Source: Bordetella genomosp. 8
GTDB taxonomy: Bacteria; Pseudomonadota; Gammaproteobacteria; Burkholderiales; Burkholderiaceae_B
NCBI RefSeq assembly: GCF_002119685.1
Contig: NZ_CP021108.1
Coordinates: 5,766,001 to 5,830,000, forward strand
Reading direction: 5' to 3'
Length of the DNA: 64,000 nt
The position numbers and the translations under genes were made by a program. The notes below the pieces were generated by a model. The model saw only the letters and a list, made by a program, of their open reading frames with translations. It made no database searches and was not told where the DNA came from. Below, piece after piece: positions 19,860 to 27,501 of this stretch. Numbering within the stretch: the stretch's first letter is position 1; every line of letters begins with the position of its first letter.

Positions 19860-21325
19860 TTTGCCTTGGCGGGCTCGACTCCGGACGGCGTGATCGTCAT
19901 GCGTTCCGTCGGCGCCTGGGCGGCGCCGGCGGTCTGCTGCGGCGCGCCGGCCTTGTCGTTGGACGCGGTCTTGGGCACGGCCTTCTGGATCGGTTTGCCG
20001 TCCAGCAGGTTCAGCGCCTGCTTCAGCTGGAAGTCGTCCTTGCCGCCGAACTCGAACGTCTTGGGCAGTTCGATGTTGGCCGGATCGTTGGACGATTTGA
20101 TCTCGCCGTTGGGCGCTTGCTGGTTGGCCAGGTGGCGCTGCAGGTCGGCTTCGCGCGGCAGGCGGAACAGGTCGCCGGTCGCCGTATCGGCCACCACATA
20201 ATCCGGTTCGATGCCGGTAGCCTGGATGGAACGGCCGCTGGGCGTGAAATAGCGCGACGTCGTCAGCTTGATGGCGGTGTCTTCGCTGAGCGGCAGGATC
20301 ACCTGCACGGAGCCCTTGCCGAAGGTACGGTTGCCCATCACCTTGGCGCGCTTGTGATCCTGCAGCGCGCCGGCGACGATTTCCGAAGCGGACGCGGAGC
20401 CCACGTTCACCAGCACCACCATGGGCACGGTCTTGACCCAGCCCGGCAGGCCCGACAGATAGTTGCCTTCGCCGCGCGCGTATTCGGCCGGGGTGGCCAG
20501 ATACTTGTGGCGCGCGTCGGGCGTACGGCCGTCGGTGGACACCACCAGCGAATCGGCCGGCAGGAAGGCAGACGCCACGCCGATGGCGCTGGTCAGCAGG
20601 CCGCCCGGGTCATTGCGCAGGTCCAGCACCAGCGCGCGAGGCGGCTGCTTGGCGCCAAGTTCGGCAAGCTGGCGGGCCATGTCGGCACCGGTCTTTTCCT
20701 GGAACTGGGCGATGCGCACATAGGCCACATTGCCGTCCAGCATCTTGCTGCGCACGCTGCGCACCTTGATGACGTCGCGCATGATCTTCAGCACGATGGG
20801 CTGCGGATGATCGGCGCGCATGATGGTCAACGTGATCGGCGTCTTGGGCGCGCCGCGCATCAGCTTGACGGCGTCGTTCAGCGACATGCCCTTGGTGGGC
20901 GTATCGTTGATCTTGGTGATGAGGTCGCCGGCCATGACACCCGCGCGCGCGGCCGGCGTGTCCTCGATGGGCGAAATGACCTTCACGTAGCCGTCCTCGG
21001 CGCCGACTTCGATGCCCAGGCCTCCGAATTCGCCTTGCGTGGCGGTCTGCATGTCACGATAGGCGTCGGCATCCAGGTAGGCGGAGTGCGGATCGAGACC
21101 GGACACCATGCCGGAGATGGCATTGTCGATCAGCGTCTTGTCGTCCGTCGGTTCGACATAGTTGTTCTTGATGGCGCCGAAGACGTTGGTGAACTGGCGC
21201 AGTTCCTCCAACGGCAAGGGACTGCCGCCGCGCTGTGCGACCGCGGTCACGCCGACGCTTAGCAAAACACCGGCGACGACACCGAGCGACACCAGGCCGA
21301 AACTGCGAAACTTGCGAGTGCTCAT
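19856..21325 (-). CDS. ctpA: C-terminal processing peptidase (S41, CtpA-like)
   Basis: A 489-residue periplasmic serine protease. The N-terminal hydrophobic segment (VSLGVVAGVLLSVGVTAVA) is a signal or anchor. A PDZ domain follows (GGLGIEVGAEDGYVKVISPIEDTPA region). The S41 core has LVLDLRNDPGGLL, VNVGSASASEIVAGALQD (catalytic Ser) and FGKGSVQ (catalytic Lys). The Thr/Pro-rich C-terminus is variable. ATG 21325 follows CAGGAAGTGTGC, a good ribosome site, so the upstream TTG frame is unlikely. It is located after envC in a gpmA-envC-ctpA-moeB unit, a common partnership for septal peptidoglycan control. Confidence 0.92.
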   Translation of the reverse strand: MSTRKFRSFGLVSLGVVAGVLLSVGVTAVAQRGGSPLPLEELRQFTNVFGAIKNNYVEPTDDKTLIDNAISGMVSGLDPHSAYLDADAYRDMQTATQGEFGGLGIEVGAEDGYVKVISPIEDTPAARAGVMAGDLITKINDTPTKGMSLNDAVKLMRGAPKTPITLTIMRADHPQPIVLKIMRDVIKVRSVRSKMLDGNVAYVRIAQFQEKTGADMARQLAELGAKQPPRALVLDLRNDPGGLLTSAIGVASAFLPADSLVVSTDGRTPDARHKYLATPAEYARGEGNYLSGLPGWVKTVPMVVLVNVGSASASEIVAGALQDHKRAKVMGNRTFGKGSVQVILPLSEDTAIKLTTSRYFTPSGRSIQATGIEPDYVVADTATGDLFRLPREADLQRHLANQQAPNGEIKSSNDPANIELPKTFEFGGKDDFQLKQALNLLDGKPIQKAVPKTASNDKAGAPQQTAGAAQAPTERMTITPSGVEPAKAK

Positions 21326-21358
21326 GCACACTTCCTGAATTGGTTTAGCCAAACGCTT

Positions 21359-22999
21359 CTACTGGGCCAACCATTGGGCTGGGTCCACCGGCGCGCCACC
21401 ATGACGAATTTCAAAGTATAGGCCCGATTCCACCTGCCCGCCCGTCGCGCCGGCCGCGGCGATGGTGTCCCCGGCGGCGACCCGATCGCCCACCTGTTTC
21501 AACAGGGACTGGTTATACCCGTATACCGTCATGTACTGCTGGCCGTGATCCACGATGATGAGGTTACCGAAGCCCCGTAGCCAATTGGCGTAAACCACGG
21601 TACCGGCCGCCACGGCGCGCACCGGCGTGCCTTCGGGCACGCGCAGCACGATGCCCCGCCAGACGCCGCCGTCCGGACGGCCGAGGCCGAAGCGCCCCTG
21701 CACGGTCGCGCCCGAGACGGGCACCGGCAGGCCAGGCCGCAGGCCGCGGCCCGCCGGCGCGAGCGGCCGGGCGGACGGCGACGGCGTGGAAGACGTGGCG
21801 GATGTCGTGGACGATGCCGAGGAATTGGACTGGGCATCCGCGGCCTGCGCCGATTTCGGTTCAGCTGGCTTTAAGCCTTCTATATTGCCGCGCGCCACCG
21901 GCAGACTGGCTTGCGCCGCGCGCCGCGCGGCCGCTTCGGCATCTTCCGCCTGTTTGGCGGCGGCGGCCGCCTGGCGATCCGCATTCGCGGCGGCCTCGGC
22001 ATCACGGCGGGCGGCGGCTTCGACCTGCTCGCGCGCCTGGGAGGCCTCGCGCGCTTCCTGCGCGCGGCGGGCCGCGTCGGCGGCCTTGCGGGCATCGTCC
22101 GCGCGCTTGCGGGCGTCGTCGGCCTTGCGCCGCGCTTCCTCCAGCGCCAGGCGCCGCGCCTCTTCGGCCTTGCGGGCGGCCTCGGCTTCCGCCTGCCTGC
22201 GCGCTTCCTCGGCCTTGCGGCGGGCTTCTTCGGCCTTGCGCGCTTCTTCGGCCTGCTTTTCGATGGCCGCCTGCAGATCGTCGATCAGGCGAGACATGCG
22301 CTGATCGTCGCGGCCCAGCTTGACGGCCTCTTCGCGCTGCGCGGTGATCTGGCCTTCGAGGCGCGCCAGGACGCTGGCGCGCTCCTTCTGCTGCGCGACC
22401 AACTGGGTTTTCTGGTCGGCGGTCTCCTTGACCACCTGGGCGATTTCCTGGCGCCGCGCGTCGGCCTGGCCTTGCAGGCGTGCCAGTTCGTCGAGATCGC
22501 GGCGCAGGGCCTGCACCGCTTCGGCCCGGGCCTGGGAAACATAGCCCAGATAGGCCAGGTTGCGCCCCAGCTGCTGGGGGTCGTCGCCGGACAGCAGGGC
22601 CGTCCACGGGGACAAGCCGCTGGTGTACTGGGCGCGCAGTTGCTTGGCGAGTTCCTCGCGGCGCTGCGCCAGCACCGCCTGCTGCGCCGTCATCTGGCGT
22701 TCCAGGGTCGCCAGATCGGCTTCCGCCTGCTTGCTCTGCGTGGCCAGCTCGGCCAGGCGCCGGTTGATCTGCGAGATCGCGGTTTCCGACTGGCGCAGCG
22801 AATCAGCGGCTTCCTTGCGCGCCGACTCGCGCTCGTCGAGGGTTTTCTGCAGTGACTGGATGCGTTCGCGCAACGCCGACTGCTGGCGTTGCGCCTCCGT
22901 CTGTTTTTCGGCCAGGTCCGCGGGCGCGGCCCACGTCGCGCCCGCCGCCAGCGCCATCGTCAGCGCGGCGGCCGTCCATCCACTGCCAGCCAGGCGCAT
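21359..22999 (-). CDS. envC: EnvC-like murein hydrolase activator
   Basis: A 546-residue exported protein: signal peptide (ALTMALAAGATWAAPA), a coiled coil of about 230 residues, a striking Ala/Arg/Lys/Glu helix (repeats of EARRKAEEAR type, about residues 240-350), a Ser/Pro linker, and a C-terminal LytM domain. The LytM domain is degenerate: VDHGQQYMTVYGYNQS and LYFEIRHGG resemble EnvC, which has lost zinc ligands and works by activating AmiA/AmiB amidases rather than cutting. Length exceeds E. coli EnvC mainly through the charged helix. Confidence 0.9.
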   Translation of the reverse strand: MRLAGSGWTAAALTMALAAGATWAAPADLAEKQTEAQRQQSALRERIQSLQKTLDERESARKEAADSLRQSETAISQINRRLAELATQSKQAEADLATLERQMTAQQAVLAQRREELAKQLRAQYTSGLSPWTALLSGDDPQQLGRNLAYLGYVSQARAEAVQALRRDLDELARLQGQADARRQEIAQVVKETADQKTQLVAQQKERASVLARLEGQITAQREEAVKLGRDDQRMSRLIDDLQAAIEKQAEEARKAEEARRKAEEARRQAEAEAARKAEEARRLALEEARRKADDARKRADDARKAADAARRAQEAREASQAREQVEAAARRDAEAAANADRQAAAAAKQAEDAEAAARRAAQASLPVARGNIEGLKPAEPKSAQAADAQSNSSASSTTSATSSTPSPSARPLAPAGRGLRPGLPVPVSGATVQGRFGLGRPDGGVWRGIVLRVPEGTPVRAVAAGTVVYANWLRGFGNLIIVDHGQQYMTVYGYNQSLLKQVGDRVAAGDTIAAAGATGGQVESGLYFEIRHGGAPVDPAQWLAQ

Positions 23000-23002
23000 C
23001 GG

Positions 23003-23755
23003 TCAGGCCTTTTTCGCCTTGCCTTGCGCAGCCACGGCGGCCATGGCGGCTTCGATTTCGGCGGGATCGCCCAGGTAGTAATGGCGCAGGGGACGCAGTT
23101 CGTCGTCGAGTTCGTAGACCAGCGGCTGCCCGGTGGGTATGTTCAGCCCCACGATATCGTCGTCGGAGATGCCGTCCAGGTGCTTGATCAGGGCGCGCAG
23201 GCTGTTGCCATGCGCCGAAATCAGCACGCGGCGGCCGGAGCGGATGGCGGGCGCGATCGATTCGTTCCAGAACGGCAGGACGCGGGCCACGGTGTCCTTC
23301 AGGCATTCGGTGGCGGGCAGTTGGTCCGCCGGTATGCGCGCATAGCGGCTGTCGAAGCGCGGATGGCGCTCGTCGTCCACGGGAATGGGATCGGGCGCGA
23401 TGGCGTAGGCGCGACGCCAGATCAGGACCTGTTCGTCGCCGAACTTGGCGGCGGTCTCGGCCTTGTTCAGGCCCTGCAGGGCGCCGTAATGCCGCTCGTT
23501 CAGCCGCCAGCTGTTGCCGATGGGGGTATACATCGCGTCCATCGCATCCAGCGCGATCCAGAGCGTGCGGATGGCGCGCTTCAGGACGGAGGTGTAGGCC
23601 AGGTCGAAGGCGTAGCCCTCACGCTTGAGCAGCTCGCCGGCGGCGCGCGCCTGTTCGCGGCCGGTATCGGTCAGGTCGACGTCGGTCCAGCCGGTGAAGC
23701 GGTTTTCCAGATTCCACTGGCTTTCGCCGTGACGCATCAGAACGAGTTTATGCAT
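23003..23755 (-). CDS. gpmA: 2,3-bisphosphoglycerate-dependent phosphoglycerate mutase
   Basis: A 250-residue glycolytic enzyme interconverting 3- and 2-phosphoglycerate. The catalytic phospho-His lies in [12 protein letters not shown]; also visible are [28 protein letters not shown] and [16 protein letters not shown]. The C-terminus ends in AKKA. It is first in the gpmA-envC-ctpA-moeB minus-strand unit, with only 3 bases between it and envC. It is divergent from the rhodanese gene. Confidence 0.95.
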   Translation of the reverse strand: MHKLVLMRHGESQWNLENRFTGWTDVDLTDTGREQARAAGELLKREGYAFDLAYTSVLKRAIRTLWIALDAMDAMYTPIGNSWRLNERHYGALQGLNKAETAAKFGDEQVLIWRRAYAIAPDPIPVDDERHPRFDSRYARIPADQLPATECLKDTVARVLPFWNESIAPAIRSGRRVLISAHGNSLRALIKHLDGISDDDIVGLNIPTGQPLVYELDDELRPLRHYYLGDPAEIEAAMAAVAAQGKAKKA

Positions 23756-23914
23756 GGTGCGGTCGCTTGAAACAGAGTTGAAAGATGCCGGATTGGCATC
23801 ATTTTATAATTGCCCGGTTATGCCCCTTCCGGACGGTCCCGCGCCGCCGCCCGCCGGGATGCGGCGCCCGGTGGGCTTTGATCGCCCATTAACCGTCATA
23901 CTTCAGGACGTTCC

Positions 23915-24337
23915 GTGGATTTTGTGCATTTTCTGCTAGGTCAGAACAATATTTTCATCGTCGCCGCGGCGGTCGTGTCCGGCATCATGCTGGCCATTCC
24001 CGCGCTGCGCAAGACCGGGGGCGGATCCGCCATCGGAACGGCCGAAGCCATACAGATGGTCAATCAGCGGCAGGCGGTATGGGTGGACGTACGTCCGGCC
24101 GAACAATACCAGGCTGGGCACATCGCGCAGGCACGCAGCGTGCCGGCAGCGGACATCGACAAGAAATCCGCCGGCCTGCCCAAGAACAAGCCCCTGGTGG
24201 TGGTGTGTGAGCAGGGCCGCGACGCCAGCCGCGCCGTGGCCAGGCTGAAAGCCCAGGGGTTCGCCGAAGTGGTGGCCCTGCAAGGCGGCATGAAGGCCTG
24301 GAGCCAGGCCGGCCTGCCCGTCACGCAGAAAGCCTGA
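23915..24337 (+). CDS. Membrane-anchored rhodanese-like protein
   Basis: A 140-residue protein with one N-terminal membrane helix (NIFIVAAAVVSGIMLAIPAL) and a rhodanese domain; the active-site Cys lies in LVVVCEQGRDASRAV. The start is GTG 23915, with AGGA about eight bases upstream. It is the YibN-type member of the rhodanese-grxC-secB-gpsA cluster, a gene order shared with enterobacteria. A sulfurtransferase role is likely but the substrate is unknown. Confidence 0.87.
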   Translation: MDFVHFLLGQNNIFIVAAAVVSGIMLAIPALRKTGGGSAIGTAEAIQMVNQRQAVWVDVRPAEQYQAGHIAQARSVPAADIDKKSAGLPKNKPLVVVCEQGRDASRAVARLKAQGFAEVVALQGGMKAWSQAGLPVTQKA

Positions 24338-24351
24338 ACGCGACTCCCGCC

Positions 24352-24381
24352 AAGGGGCGCCGGCGCCGACTGTCGCCCCTT
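24352..24381 (+). terminator. Stem-loop between rhodanese gene and grxC
   Basis: AAGGGGCG (24352-24359) pairs with CGCCCCTT (24374-24381) across a 14-base loop. Only a short pyrimidine run follows (CGCTTTC), so it is at best a weak terminator or processing site within the operon. Confidence 0.35.
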
Positions 24382-24405
24382 CGCTTTCAACGTAGAGAAC
24401 CGACG

Positions 24406-24660
24406 ATGAAAAAAGTCCTGATGTACAGCACCGCCGTCTGTCCATATTGCATTCGTGCCGAAGCGCTGCTCAAGCAGCGCGGCGTGAGCGAGATCGAGAA
24501 GGTCCGCATAGATCTCGACCCCGCCCAGCGCGCCACAATGATGGAGCGAACCGGCCGCCGCACCGTGCCGCAGATCTATATCGGCGAGACGCACGTGGGC
24601 GGCTACGACGATCTGGCCGCGCTGGACCGCGCCGACAAGCTGGTCCCCATGCTGGCCTGA
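24406..24660 (+). CDS. grxC: Glutaredoxin 3
   Basis: An 84-residue dithiol glutaredoxin. The redox motif is AVCPYCIRAE (CPYC). The cis-Pro loop is RRTVPQIYIGETHVGG, and the glutathione-binding GGYDDL follows. It has standard length, is cytoplasmic and reduces ribonucleotide reductase and mixed disulfides using glutathione. It sits between the rhodanese gene and secB. Confidence 0.95.
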   Translation: MKKVLMYSTAVCPYCIRAEALLKQRGVSEIEKVRIDLDPAQRATMMERTGRRTVPQIYIGETHVGGYDDLAALDRADKLVPMLA

Positions 24661-24678
24661 TTCGCTGGCCTGATTTCT

Positions 24679-24701
24679 GGCGCCGTCCGGCGGACGGCGC
24701 C
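24679..24701. terminator. Perfect 10-base stem-loop after grxC
   Basis: GGCGCCGTCC (24679-24688), a three-base loop, then GGACGGCGCC (24692-24701). No T-run follows, so it may slow or stabilise the transcript between grxC and secB rather than terminate it. Confidence 0.4.
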
Positions 24702-24748
24702 TCCCTTGCCTGCCTCAGGCTTTACTCCCTACCTTTCCGGAATTCTTC

Positions 24749-25261
24749 ATGGCCGATCAAACCAACCAGGCGGGCGACGACGCTCCGTCGTTCAATCTGC
24801 AGCGCGTCTACCTGAAGGACCTGTCGCTGGAAATGCCCAACGCGCCGCACGTATTCCTGGAACAGGACACGCCGCAGGTTGAGGTCAGCATCAACGTCGG
24901 CGGCCAGCGGCTGACCGAAACGCTGTTCGAATCCACCGTCACCGTCACCGTGACCACGCGCGTCACCGACAAGGTGCTGTATCTGGTCGAAGGCACGCAG
25001 GCCGGCATTTTCGAGCTGGCCAATATCCCGGGCGATCAGCTGGATCCGCTGCTGGGCATCGTCTGCCCCACCATGATCTACCCGTATCTGCGCGCCAACG
25101 TGGCCGATGCGATCACCCGCACCTCGCTGCCCGCGCTGCATCTGGCGGAAGTCAACTTCCAGGCACTGTACGAACAACGCATCGCCGAGCTGCAGCAACA
25201 GCAGCAGCAATCCGGCAATGACTCCGGCATCATCCTGCCGCCCAATGTCACGCGCCAATAA
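24749..25261 (+). CDS. secB: Protein-export chaperone SecB
   Basis: A 170-residue tetrameric chaperone that keeps preproteins unfolded and hands them to SecA. The core [19 protein letters not shown] and the segments [14 protein letters not shown] and [17 protein letters not shown] match the family. The C-terminus has a Gln run (LQQQQQQS). It is followed by gpsA, whose probable start lies inside the last codons (17-base overlap), the same neighbourhood as in E. coli. Confidence 0.95.
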   Translation: MADQTNQAGDDAPSFNLQRVYLKDLSLEMPNAPHVFLEQDTPQVEVSINVGGQRLTETLFESTVTVTVTTRVTDKVLYLVEGTQAGIFELANIPGDQLDPLLGIVCPTMIYPYLRANVADAITRTSLPALHLAEVNFQALYEQRIAELQQQQQQSGNDSGIILPPNVTRQ

Positions 25262-26348
25262 TCCTGCAAGCACGCCCCGTCCTCCCGCCGGCACCCAGGT
25301 GCCGCCGCGGGTGGCGGTGCTGGGCGCCGGCAGCTGGGGAACGGCACTGGCGGCCGTGGCCGCGCGCCGCCGGCCCACCTTGCTGTGGGCGCGCCAGGCC
25401 GCGCAGGCCGACGCCATGAGCGCCACACACGAAAACGCCCGGTATCTTCCGGGCGTTTCTTTGCCTGCCTCGCTGGAAATCGGCAGCGACTTCGATCGTG
25501 CGCTTTCCGTGACGGCCGCCGACGGCGGCGTGCCGCTGCTCATCCTAGGCGTGCCGGTGGCCGGGCTGGAAGCCATGTGCCTGGACCTGGCGCGGCGCCT
25601 GCCCGCGCTGGGCTGCGCTGGCTGGCATGTGGTGTGGACTTGCAAGGGCTTCGATGAATCCCACGGACGGCTGCCGCACGAAATCGCGCTGGCGTCGCTG
25701 GCCGACACCGCGGGCGTCAGCGTCGGCGTGCTGTCGGGACCGAGCTTCGCGCGCGAAGTCGCGCAAGGCCTGCCGGTCGCGTTGACGGTCGCCAGCGGCG
25801 ACGCCGCCCTGTGCGCGGCCACCACGGCCGCGCTGCATGGCGGCGCGGCGCGGGTGTATGCCGGTTCCGACGTGGCGGGGGTGGAAGTGGGCGGGGCGAT
25901 GAAGAACATCATCTCCATCGCCTGCGGCATCTCCGATGGCTTGATGCTGGGCACCAACGCGCGTGCCGCGCTGATCACCCGGGGCCTGGCCGAGATGACC
26001 CGCCTGGGCGTGGCGCTGGGCGCACGCGCGGATACGTTCTCCGGGCTGACCGGCCTGGGCGATCTGGTGCTGAGCGCGACCGGCGAACTGTCGCGCAACC
26101 GCCGCGTAGGCCTGGACATCGGCGCCGGCCGCAAGCTGGCCGATATCCTGGCCGGGGGCATGACCGCGGAAGGCGTGCGTGCGGCCCGCTCGGCCCTGGC
26201 ACGCGCGCGCGCCCTGAATGTCGACCTGCCCATTACCGCCGCGGTATGCGCGGTGCTTTTCGACGGCGTGTCTCCCATGACCGCCGTATCCACCCTGCTG
26301 GCGCGCGACGCCCGACCGGAAAGCGGAGACCTGCGCGTGCCCGACTAA
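25245..26348 (+). CDS. gpsA: Glycerol-3-phosphate dehydrogenase [NAD(P)+]
   Basis: A 367-residue enzyme making sn-glycerol 3-phosphate for phospholipids. The NAD-binding [16 protein letters not shown] fingerprint is followed by [40 protein letters not shown] (catalytic Lys) and [19 protein letters not shown] 25245 lies within secB and gives about 20 extra N-terminal residues; GTG 25299 is an alternative nearer the usual length. It is the last gene of the rhodanese-grxC-secB-gpsA unit. Confidence 0.93.
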   Translation: MSRANNPASTPRPPAGTQVPPRVAVLGAGSWGTALAAVAARRRPTLLWARQAAQADAMSATHENARYLPGVSLPASLEIGSDFDRALSVTAADGGVPLLILGVPVAGLEAMCLDLARRLPALGCAGWHVVWTCKGFDESHGRLPHEIALASLADTAGVSVGVLSGPSFAREVAQGLPVALTVASGDAALCAATTAALHGGAARVYAGSDVAGVEVGGAMKNIISIACGISDGLMLGTNARAALITRGLAEMTRLGVALGARADTFSGLTGLGDLVLSATGELSRNRRVGLDIGAGRKLADILAGGMTAEGVRAARSALARARALNVDLPITAAVCAVLFDGVSPMTAVSTLLARDARPESGDLRVPD

Positions 26349-26432
26349 GCGCCTGTCCACGGCAGGCCCCCACCCCAAAACAGCGCACGATCGTCCGAAC
26401 GCGATCGGCCATCTCAGCCAAAGGAGAAATCG

Positions 26433-27440
26433 ATGTTTCTGTTCAACCCCGGCCACCGTGGCGCACGCATGCCACGACTGTGGCTGGCCCTGGCGAGTAT
26501 CGCCACGGCGCTGACGCTGGGCGCGCCCGCGCATGCGGAATGGCCGGAGCGCCCGATCGACATGATCGTTCCCTTCCCCGCGGGGTCGTCTCCGGACCTG
26601 CTGGCGCGCATCGTGTCCGAACCGCTTTCGCAGGCCCTGGGCAAGGCCATCATCGTGCAAAACAAGCCGGGCGCCGGCGGCAACATCGGCACCCGCCTAG
26701 CCGCCGAGGCCAAGCCCGACGGCTACACGATGCTGTTCACCATCAACGGCCCGTTGACGACGGCCCCGACGCTGTATCGCAAGACGCTGGGCTACGATCC
26801 CTTCACGGATCTGGCACCGGTCACGCTGGTCGCGACCAGCCCCAACGTACTGGTGGTGCCCAGCAGCCTGGGCATCAAGACCGTGGACCAGTTCGTCAAG
26901 CTGGCCAAGGAAAAGCCGGGCGCCCTGAATTACGGCTCGGTAGGCCCCGGCAGCGCATCCCAACTGGCCATGGAAATGTTCAAGGGCCAGGCCGGCCTGG
27001 ATATCGCCCACATTCCCTATCCCGGCTTTCCGCAGGTGATCAGCGCGATCATCTCGGGCGACATCCAGTCGTCCTTCATGGTGCCGGCCATCGCGATGCC
27101 TCAAGCCCGCAACGGCAAGGCGACGGTGCTGGCCGTCACCAGCCTGGAACGCACCGAGACGCTGCCGGACGTGCCCACCATGGCCGAGCAGGGCTATCCG
27201 GGCTTCGAGGCGATCTCGTGGGATGCGATCCTGGTGCCGGCCGGCACGCCCAGCGGGGTGGTGGAAAGGCTGAACAGCGAGCTGGCTCGCATCATCAGCA
27301 GCGACAAGGTGCGCGAGCAGATGGCGGTGCAGTACTTCACGCCCGCGCCTTCGTCGCCCGAGCAATTGTCCACCCGCATGCGGGATGAGAAGGCGCGCTG
27401 GGACGCCGTGATCGAGAAGCTGAACCTGTCGTTGGATTGA
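26433..27440 (+). CDS. Bug-family (TctC) tripartite transporter binding protein
   Basis: A 335-residue periplasmic protein with signal peptide ending at APAHA-EWPE. The mature start WPERPIDMIVPFPAGSSPDLLAR and VQNKPGAGGNIGTRLAAEAK in outline are the hallmark Bug segments that contact a carboxylate ligand. HIPYPGFPQVISAIISGD and DVPTMAEQGYPGFE also match. The Bug family is greatly expanded in Bordetella. No TctA/TctB genes are adjacent, so the partner permease and ligand are unknown. An AAAGGAGAA site precedes the ATG. Its stop codon forms the first unit of a 14-base tandem repeat. Confidence 0.9.
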   Translation: MFLFNPGHRGARMPRLWLALASIATALTLGAPAHAEWPERPIDMIVPFPAGSSPDLLARIVSEPLSQALGKAIIVQNKPGAGGNIGTRLAAEAKPDGYTMLFTINGPLTTAPTLYRKTLGYDPFTDLAPVTLVATSPNVLVVPSSLGIKTVDQFVKLAKEKPGALNYGSVGPGSASQLAMEMFKGQAGLDIAHIPYPGFPQVISAIISGDIQSSFMVPAIAMPQARNGKATVLAVTSLERTETLPDVPTMAEQGYPGFEAISWDAILVPAGTPSGVVERLNSELARIISSDKVREQMAVQYFTPAPSSPEQLSTRMRDEKARWDAVIEKLNLSLD

Positions 27441-27499
27441 TCGCGTTGGGTTGATCGCGTTGGGTTGAGCGCGCCGGATTGAGCGCGCTGGTTGATCGC
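27437..27499 (+). repeat. 14-base tandem repeat between convergent genes
   Basis: TTGATCGCGTTGGG occurs twice exactly (27437-27450 and 27451-27464). It is followed by two diverged copies (27465-27478 and 27479-27491) and a partial fifth starting TTGATCGC. The first unit contains the stop codon of the Bug gene. The last runs up to the stop of the convergent orphan gene at 27502. Confidence 0.8.
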
Positions 27500-27501
27500 A
27501 A

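Noticed and set aside
24722..26293. 523-codon minus-strand frame rich in Ser, Thr and Arg opposite secB and gpsA
   Set aside because: Low-complexity shadow; both genes beneath are full length and conserved.
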